Positions 32,005 through 37,136 of a DNA stretch of 37,136 bases are shown piece after piece (position 1 is the first letter of the stretch; each line of letters starts with the position of its first letter). A program made the position numbers and the translations under genes. This DNA comes from Candidatus Desulfovibrio intestinavium (GTDB lineage: Bacteria; Desulfobacterota; Desulfovibrionia; Desulfovibrionales; Desulfovibrionaceae). The stretch lies in contig DWZD01000028.1 in the NCBI GenBank assembly GCA_019118345.1, positions 1 to 37,136 of the forward strand, in the 5' to 3' direction. Below the pieces are notes generated by a model. It made no database searches. It had not been told where the DNA came from and saw only the letters and a program-made list of their open reading frames with translations.

Positions 32005-33240
32005 TCAACGACGAAACGCTCCATCCGCGCGGATGACCCGGCACGGCTTCCGCTGCGCATTGCTCAGATGCTTTTGCATGTATTGTTCAGCCATCTTTTC
32101 GGTAGCATTGATAAATCCATCAGGCTCGCCGTGGAAGTAGTAGCTGACCTCGTCGCGCATCAGGGCAACCCACCTTCTCGCTTCGGCGGGATTTCCGGCG
32201 AGCAGGGCGGCAAAAACGCCGGCACGATAGATATAGGGCAGTTGATAGCAACTGTCCTCCACAAGGAACTCCCGTTTCAGATCGGGCGTCCGTCCTTTCC
32301 GGGAATAGGGGTCTGCGGGATCAAAGGTGCCGAGCATGGGCGACAGTTCGGGATGGGCCGCAAAAAGGAAGAGAAGATACGCGGCATGGCCGTTTCCCAG
32401 CATTTTTCCGAAACCGAGCGATCCGCCGGCGGTAAAACCGAGAATGCCGAAAAGCATGTGGGTGTTCCACAAGAGCTTCAGCCCGTCGGGGTTGGCCCTT
32501 CCCCATTCGGCGAACGCCAGCATGTCCGCGAGGGCAAGCCGCCCCTTGCCCATCAGGGTATGGATGCGATCCCAGTCCGGCAGCAGACCGCTTTCCACAG
32601 CCAGCCGAACGAAGACAGGATTGTCGGAACAGGCCAGCGCGACGCGAAGCTCCGCAGGAAGGCTTGCATACCGCTCAGCCAGCGTACCATGCAGCTCGCT
32701 CATCACCAGCGGCCCGAGAGCTTTCCACAACCATTTCGTCTGCCTGAGGTCCACAGCGCGCACCCCGGTCTGAAGCTCCCTGAGCCTGTCGAAAAATTTT
32801 TCCAGCACTTCCTCGCAGGACAACGGCGACTGCCGGGGCCCCAGCTCCTCCAATTCCGTCCGCAGTTTCTGCCGGAGTTCCTCGGTTGGCATCTGCGGAA
32901 TCAACTCTGTTATCCGCCGGATCTGGGATTCCTTGGCGGCCCAGTCAGGATCAAAAGGCTCCATTTTTTCGCAGTTTTCATAAAACATGAACGAACAGGG
33001 GTACATGCAGTGTTCAAAGCAATCCAGATTCCGCAAGAATTCGGGACTCTCTTCAGCCTTGTCAACGCGTACATAAAAGGCTTCGCCATCACCGTAGGTG
33101 ACGAGCTTGATGATGTACACAGGATCGCCCTGCGCGATGGGCTCGCCGCTCACTACACATTTCGTCCCCTTTTTTCTGGGATACGGGCCCTGCTTCACCG
33201 TGGCAAAGACTTTGGAACAGATGTCACGCAGATAATACAT
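32005..33240 (-). CDS. Unrecognised Cys-rich 411-residue protein between srfB and srfC
   Basis: I do not recognise this protein. The N-terminal 90 residues contain a C-x-x-SGEPI-x-x-GDPVY segment (Cys28) and a cluster of C-x3-C-x3-C-x7-C (Cys74, 78, 82 and 90), which could bind zinc. The rest is largely helical, with SELHGTLAERYASLP, LLWNTHMLFGILGFTAGGSL and AGVFAALLAGNPAEARRWVA segments, the latter like helical-repeat units. There is no signal peptide and no clear span, although GILGFTAGGSLGFGKML is mildly hydrophobic. The start ATG at 33240 follows AGGAGAG. It stands between srfB and srfC in the same direction, with gaps of 72 and 192 bases, so it is probably part of the same operon. Function is unknown; an adaptor role is possible. 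Confidence 0.8.
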   Translation of the reverse strand: MYYLRDICSKVFATVKQGPYPRKKGTKCVVSGEPIAQGDPVYIIKLVTYGDGEAFYVRVDKAEESPEFLRNLDCFEHCMYPCSFMFYENCEKMEPFDPDWAAKESQIRRITELIPQMPTEELRQKLRTELEELGPRQSPLSCEEVLEKFFDRLRELQTGVRAVDLRQTKWLWKALGPLVMSELHGTLAERYASLPAELRVALACSDNPVFVRLAVESGLLPDWDRIHTLMGKGRLALADMLAFAEWGRANPDGLKLLWNTHMLFGILGFTAGGSLGFGKMLGNGHAAYLLFLFAAHPELSPMLGTFDPADPYSRKGRTPDLKREFLVEDSCYQLPYIYRAGVFAALLAGNPAEARRWVALMRDEVSYYFHGEPDGFINATEKMAEQYMQKHLSNAQRKPCRVIRADGAFRR

Positions 33241-33312
33241 GTTCTCTCTCCTGTGCGGCGGTGATGACGGATATTTTCAACATGGTTCCTGCCGCCGCTT
33301 GCGGCCCGCTTG

Positions 33313-36300
33313 CTAGCCGGTCACGGTGCCGGTATCCAGCCAGTAGCCTTCGTCCAGTTGCAGGGTTTGCAGCCGCACTTCCAGATCGCGCACGTTGACG
33401 CTGTCGCCGCGCGCATTGGTCACGCTGTCGATGGTGAATTCGCCCTCGGTGCGGCGATCTCGATCCTCGGGGCGGGGATCGTCGTCCCACTGGCCTTCCA
33501 CGGACAGGCGCAGCTCCACCGTGTAGGGCAGTTTGCCGGAAGCGGCGGCCCGGGCGGCCTCGGTGGCAAAGGTCAGCAGATGGTAGCGCGTGGTGGGCCA
33601 GCGCTCCACGGCAAGCTGACGGTAGCCGATGGTCAGCGGGCCGTTGAAGGAGACACGGTGGGTGAGTTCCGTTTCCTCCCGGCTGTTCACGTCCACGGCA
33701 AACCAGACCTTGGGCGCGGACAATTTGCTGTTGATGTCCAGCTCGCCGATGTAGCGGGCCGTGGAGGTGAGTTGCAATGCGCCGGAATCGAAGGAAAAGC
33801 CTTCGAGGTGTCCTTCGGCCAGGGCGCAGAGAATGGCCCCCACCACCACGGTGGTCTTGGCGTCGGCAATGCGGCCCAGCACGTCGGCAAAGGGATACCA
33901 GCTGCCCACATGGTACTGCCGCATGGGCAGGATGCGATCCGGCGGCACAGGCAGCTTGGCGAGCACCTGCGCCACCACGCCGCGCCAGGCGCTGGGCCGG
34001 CCGGTGAGCAGGAGCACGTCGCAGTCGTAAAGATGCACCAGCTCGCAGAGGGCCGAGAGCGTGGGGCCGAGGGTTTCGCGAATGGTTTTGTCCACGGCGG
34101 CCGGCTGGATGGTAATGGGCACATCCAGAATGTTGAAGTCGGGGATCTGGGGGGCGTGGCGGCGCACCATGCGGGCCACGGCGTCCAGAATGGCCTGCTG
34201 CGGGCAGGGGGCACGCCGGGCAGGCACGAAGGGCTGTTCCGCCGCGTCCGTCACGTCCGCATTGTCCGCATCCGTCGTGTGTGCGCCGGTCTGGAAGAAG
34301 TCGCGCAAGCTGCAGGTCTGCACCATGCCGCGATCCTCGGTGGATTCGCAGGTGGCCAGCAGGCCAAGCGCCACGGGCACGGCGATTTGCCGCACGAGAC
34401 GCATGCGGGTATTGCGATCCTCCTGCGAGATGCCGATGGCGTCGCGCCCGAAAAGCTGGGCCAGCAGGGCCGTGGGTTCGGCCAGCCCCTGTGCCGTGAG
34501 CGCCTGCCGCACCGCCGGGATGACGTGCCGGTTCACCACCTCGCGCAATACCTCGTCCCCGGCGATGTTGAAACCGTCGCGGAAGGCCGTGTGCGGCACG
34601 ATGCGCGCGGTTTCGCCCTCGCTGCTGGCCAGTTCGTAGGTGGTGATGGAAAGATCCGTGGTGCCGCCGCCGATGTCGATGGAGGCCACGCGCACGCAGG
34701 GATGATTGTTGCAGACGGCGCGGGGCTTGCCCAGCAGGCGGAAGAGGTGGTGGGCGTCCCCGTGCTGCTTCACGGAAAGTTCATTATAAAGATAGACAAG
34801 CTGGGAGCAGCTGGCCTCGTCCCAGTCGCAGCGCACCTGCGGGCTGCGGCGGTAGTCGTTGGTGGCCGGAGCGTTCCTGAGGTTGCCGGGCACGAACCAC
34901 TCCGTCCAGCCGAGGCCCTCCCAGATGACGCGCACGGCCCAGAGCACCCAGCGCCGGAAGATGCGCTTTTCGGCCACGGGCATGGCCGTGGGCACGGTAA
35001 AGATGAGCCGTCTGAGGCGGCGCGGCACATTGGGCAGCTCGCGCCGGGAGCGGATGGCCGGGGAATTGATGGTAATGAGGGCCTGGGTGAGGATTTCGCC
35101 CATCATGAACATCATCAGCGAGGAGCGCGTGAAGAGCGACTCGAAGATGGGTTCCGCCTGCTGTTTCTTGAGGGCGGCGCTGCGTTTGAACAGCGGATCC
35201 TCGAAGCAGGCCAGCGGCGTGCCCTGCGGGTTGAGCTGGCGGGCGAACAGGCCCCGGCTGACCATGGGTTCGGTCTTGCCGCCGGTATTGAAGCGCCAGG
35301 TCTGCTGCCACGGGCGTTCGTCCCACAGGTAGCGTTTGGGGCTGGACATGCCGGTGCTGCCTTCGGCGCAGATGGCCTGCGTGGCCAGCCGTGCGGCTTC
35401 CGGCCCGATGCGTACGGCCGATGGCCAGGCAAAGGCCGGGGTCTGGCGGCCGGAACGCCGGCTCAGGGCGTCATTGCCGAAGACGGCATCCACAAATTCC
35501 ACGCGCGTCTCGAAGGGGTCGGCATAGATATGCTGCGGCTGATCGAGATCGCGCAGTTCCAGCAGGTAGCTGTCATTGAGATTGGTGGGCCGCTGGGGCA
35601 GGGTTTCGACCAGAATGCCCGTGGTGCGCGAGTTGCCGATGTCGAGGATGAAATCCACGTCCACGGGCGTGTCGCGTTCGGGATTGATGACCTGCACGGC
35701 CAGCTCGCCGAGCGCCAGACGCACCACATCCAGCCAGGTCAGGTAGTTGGCCAGATGTTCCAGCACATAGGGGGATTCGTCGCGCCAGGAGCCGTGCCCC
35801 CGGTATTTGCCCTGCCGGTGGGCGTCGTAGATGTCCGACAGCCATTCGTCGATCCACGGTTCGTTGAGGAACCAGGAATTGTCGCGCACATGGGTGGCCA
35901 GCAGAAAATGCCCGTGGGCCGCCACATCCTGCGGCGACAGGGCGAAGTAGCGGTCGCCCTCGACCGGGCGTTCCTCCACCTGCGTGTCAAAGGCGATGAT
36001 CACGCGCAGTTGCCCGGGCGTGCCGCTGTCGCGGGTCACATAGGCCCGCGACCAGTTGGAGGGGCCGTACTCGAAGCGCTTGCCGCCGTCGGGCCAGAGC
36101 TGATCCAGCGTCCGCAGGAAGGGAATGGGCAGCCAGCGATTTTCCCAGATGTCCAGACAGCGTTCGGCATTGACGTCGTAATCCGGCTCGCAGGGCTGGG
36201 CGGTGAGCTGATCGATGAAGCCGTTTTCGCTTTCCGCCAGGCAGCGCAGATAATGCTTGTAGCGGCCCGATTCCTCGTCGGCGGGCTTGCGTTCTTCCCG

Positions 36301-36420
36301 GAAGTGACGGCGCAGCTTGCGCAGGGCCTCGGTGGAAACGCTCAGATCGAGAAACTGCGGGCAGCCCCCGGGAATGATGCTGACCGGGGAGAGATAGTGC
36401 GGCAGATTTTCCATAGGCAT
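33313..36420 (-). CDS. srfB: SrfB-like virulence-factor family protein, Hsp70/actin-like ATPase
   Basis: A 1035-residue protein of the SrfB family. It carries two phosphate-binding motifs of the actin/Hsp70/hexokinase fold: DFILDIGNSRTTG (256-268) and ASIDIGGGTTDLSI (near 580). VVGAILCALAEG near 860 fits a later adenosine-motif segment. The N-terminal 240 residues are a separate, mixed alpha-beta region. No signal peptide is visible and it is probably cytosolic. The start at 36420 was chosen among three close ATGs (36429, 36420, 36414) because AGAGG lies nine bases before it. The gene follows the partial membrane-protein gene by 12 bases and precedes the Cys-rich gene. The motifs indicate ATP binding. 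Whether it assembles filaments, acts as a chaperone or powers export is unknown. Confidence 0.9.
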   Translation of the reverse strand: MPMENLPHYLSPVSIIPGGCPQFLDLSVSTEALRKLRRHFREERKPADEESGRYKHYLRCLAESENGFIDQLTAQPCEPDYDVNAERCLDIWENRWLPIPFLRTLDQLWPDGGKRFEYGPSNWSRAYVTRDSGTPGQLRVIIAFDTQVEERPVEGDRYFALSPQDVAAHGHFLLATHVRDNSWFLNEPWIDEWLSDIYDAHRQGKYRGHGSWRDESPYVLEHLANYLTWLDVVRLALGELAVQVINPERDTPVDVDFILDIGNSRTTGILVETLPQRPTNLNDSYLLELRDLDQPQHIYADPFETRVEFVDAVFGNDALSRRSGRQTPAFAWPSAVRIGPEAARLATQAICAEGSTGMSSPKRYLWDERPWQQTWRFNTGGKTEPMVSRGLFARQLNPQGTPLACFEDPLFKRSAALKKQQAEPIFESLFTRSSLMMFMMGEILTQALITINSPAIRSRRELPNVPRRLRRLIFTVPTAMPVAEKRIFRRWVLWAVRVIWEGLGWTEWFVPGNLRNAPATNDYRRSPQVRCDWDEASCSQLVYLYNELSVKQHGDAHHLFRLLGKPRAVCNNHPCVRVASIDIGGGTTDLSITTYELASSEGETARIVPHTAFRDGFNIAGDEVLREVVNRHVIPAVRQALTAQGLAEPTALLAQLFGRDAIGISQEDRNTRMRLVRQIAVPVALGLLATCESTEDRGMVQTCSLRDFFQTGAHTTDADNADVTDAAEQPFVPARRAPCPQQAILDAVARMVRRHAPQIPDFNILDVPITIQPAAVDKTIRETLGPTLSALCELVHLYDCDVLLLTGRPSAWRGVVAQVLAKLPVPPDRILPMRQYHVGSWYPFADVLGRIADAKTTVVVGAILCALAEGHLEGFSFDSGALQLTSTARYIGELDINSKLSAPKVWFAVDVNSREETELTHRVSFNGPLTIGYRQLAVERWPTTRYHLLTFATEAARAAASGKLPYTVELRLSVEGQWDDDPRPEDRDRRTEGEFTIDSVTNARGDSVNVRDLEVRLQTLQLDEGYWLDTGTVTG

Positions 36421-36432
36421 GGGAAGCATCCT

Positions 36433-37136
36433 CTATTGTTTTCTGAAACGGGCCGTCCAGCGGGTGCCCTTGTCGTCGTGCTCGCGCCCATTGCACAGGG
36501 TGGTGTTTCCCGAACCGGTGCAATCGATGCTGTGCGGAATGAAGCGTGTGCCGTCGGGACATTGCGCATAGGGGGATTCCATATGCAGCTTGTTGCCCTG
36601 AAAGCGCGCCGTACCCGGGCCGACGCAGCTTTCCTGTCCTTCCACGTGCTCGTACCGCTTGCCGTTGCCGCGCTTGTCAAAGCAATATTCCACGATGACG
36701 GGCTTGCCGGACGGAACGGCCTTCAGGCCCGTATCGCTGGCCCAGCAGCCTTCAAGGAAGCTCAGATCCTTCTCTCTGGCGGCGTTCTCGGGAATTTCCA
36801 TCTTGTCGCCCTTGCGGGCCTGCGGCTTGGGCGCGGGCTTCGGTTCGGGCTTGGGAACGGGCTTGGGTTCGGGTTTGGCTTCCTCGCGCGGGCTTTCGCC
36901 AAAGAAAGGTTCCACCGTTTGGGGAGCGGCCTTTTCGGCGGGTTCGGGCGCAGGCGGTGCGCAGAGCGCGGCGCGTTCCCGCAATTGGCGCAAGAGGGTT
37001 TCCAACTCGCTTTCCAGCGGTGCGGTGCGGGCCTTTTCCTTGTCCAGGGCTGCGGTGTCCGGCAAGGGAGCGCAGGCGGCGGGCAGGGGCGAGGGCAGGT
37101 AGCCGAGGGCGGCCAGCAGCAGCCAGAGCAGGAGAA
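36433..37136 (-). CDS. Membrane-anchored protein, 5' end outside window
   Basis: The frame is open to the window edge on the minus strand. Near its N-terminal end it reads LLLWLLLAALGYLPS, then AACAP, a signal anchor or signal peptide with a possible lipobox-like Cys. Two charged, flexible parts follow: a helical stretch (ESELETLLRQLRERAALCAP) and a repeated Lys/Glu/Pro section (PEPKPVPKPEPKPAPKP). The C-terminal 110 residues form a compact domain with Cys residues (FLEGCWASDTG, EGQESCVGPG, SPYAQCPDGT, SIDCTGSG, TLCNGRE) that could form disulfides outside the cytosol. I do not recognise the domain. It ends 12 bases before srfB and is likely its operon partner. The Pro-rich linker resembles that of the Sel1-tailed protein at 27892-28938. 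Confidence 0.75.
   Translation of the reverse strand, partial: LLLWLLLAALGYLPSPLPAACAPLPDTAALDKEKARTAPLESELETLLRQLRERAALCAPPAPEPAEKAAPQTVEPFFGESPREEAKPEPKPVPKPEPKPAPKPQARKGDKMEIPENAAREKDLSFLEGCWASDTGLKAVPSGKPVIVEYCFDKRGNGKRYEHVEGQESCVGPGTARFQGNKLHMESPYAQCPDGTRFIPHSIDCTGSGNTTLCNGREHDDKGTRWTARFRKQ

Noticed and set aside
1-37136. CRISPR arrays, rRNA genes, insertion sequences and prophage genes
   Set aside because: I saw no regularly spaced short repeats, no transposase or integrase motifs and no rRNA-like sequence in the window.

Overview
The window is GC-rich, densely coded bacterial chromosome. It reads as a Gram-negative organism because it carries O-antigen-type sugar genes, a SrfB/SrfC-type locus, and exported proteins with likely Sec or lipoprotein signals. 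The mix of a DUF1786 protein beside a PaaK-type ligase, a TrmJ methylase and an srf-type locus fits a Desulfovibrio-like deltaproteobacterium. That placement is inference from gene content; no rRNA or other phylogenetic marker is present.

Positions 1-11112 hold a surface-polysaccharide locus. It opens with the 3' part of GDP-mannose 4,6-dehydratase and a perosamine-synthase-like aminotransferase. Two methyltransferases, a GT4-type transferase, a GT6 (blood-group A/B-like) transferase, a GT11 alpha-1,2-fucosyltransferase and four GT2 transferases follow; one GT2 gene is inverted. A likely glycosyltransferase remnant lies at 8818-9222. The GT6-GT11 pair suggests a glycan ending in a histo-blood-group-like structure. 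The middle genes (about 2930-5700) look more AT-rich than their surroundings.

Positions 11371-15504 are a tandemly repeated segment on the minus strand. A tRNA-Leu(GAG) with its own promoter and terminator occurs twice intact and a third time as a decayed copy. Two paralogous genes for exported proteins of unknown function lie between the copies. The 258 bases before it (11113-11370) show nothing I can name.

Positions 15685-19576 form a plus-strand run: a DUF1786 ASKHA-like protein, a PaaK-type CoA ligase, a DUF456 membrane protein and TrmJ, closed by a strong terminator. A polytopic membrane protein (19696-21039, minus) converges on it.

Positions 21084-37136, all minus strand, form a large cluster. 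In transcription order it has a membrane-anchored protein (cut by the window end), SrfB (Hsp70/actin-like ATPase fold), an unrecognised Cys-rich 411-residue protein, SrfC (P-loop GTPase-like), a single-span protein with a Sel1-like tail, a VWA lipoprotein with an SH3-like domain, an ABC ATPase, an FtsX-like permease, an exported formylglycine-enzyme-like (SUMF1) protein without the catalytic cysteines, and a beta-hydroxyacid dehydrogenase before a terminator. Cytosolic NTPases, an ABC transporter and exported binding-type proteins together suggest one trans-envelope machine of unknown function. This is the best candidate for an undescribed system here.
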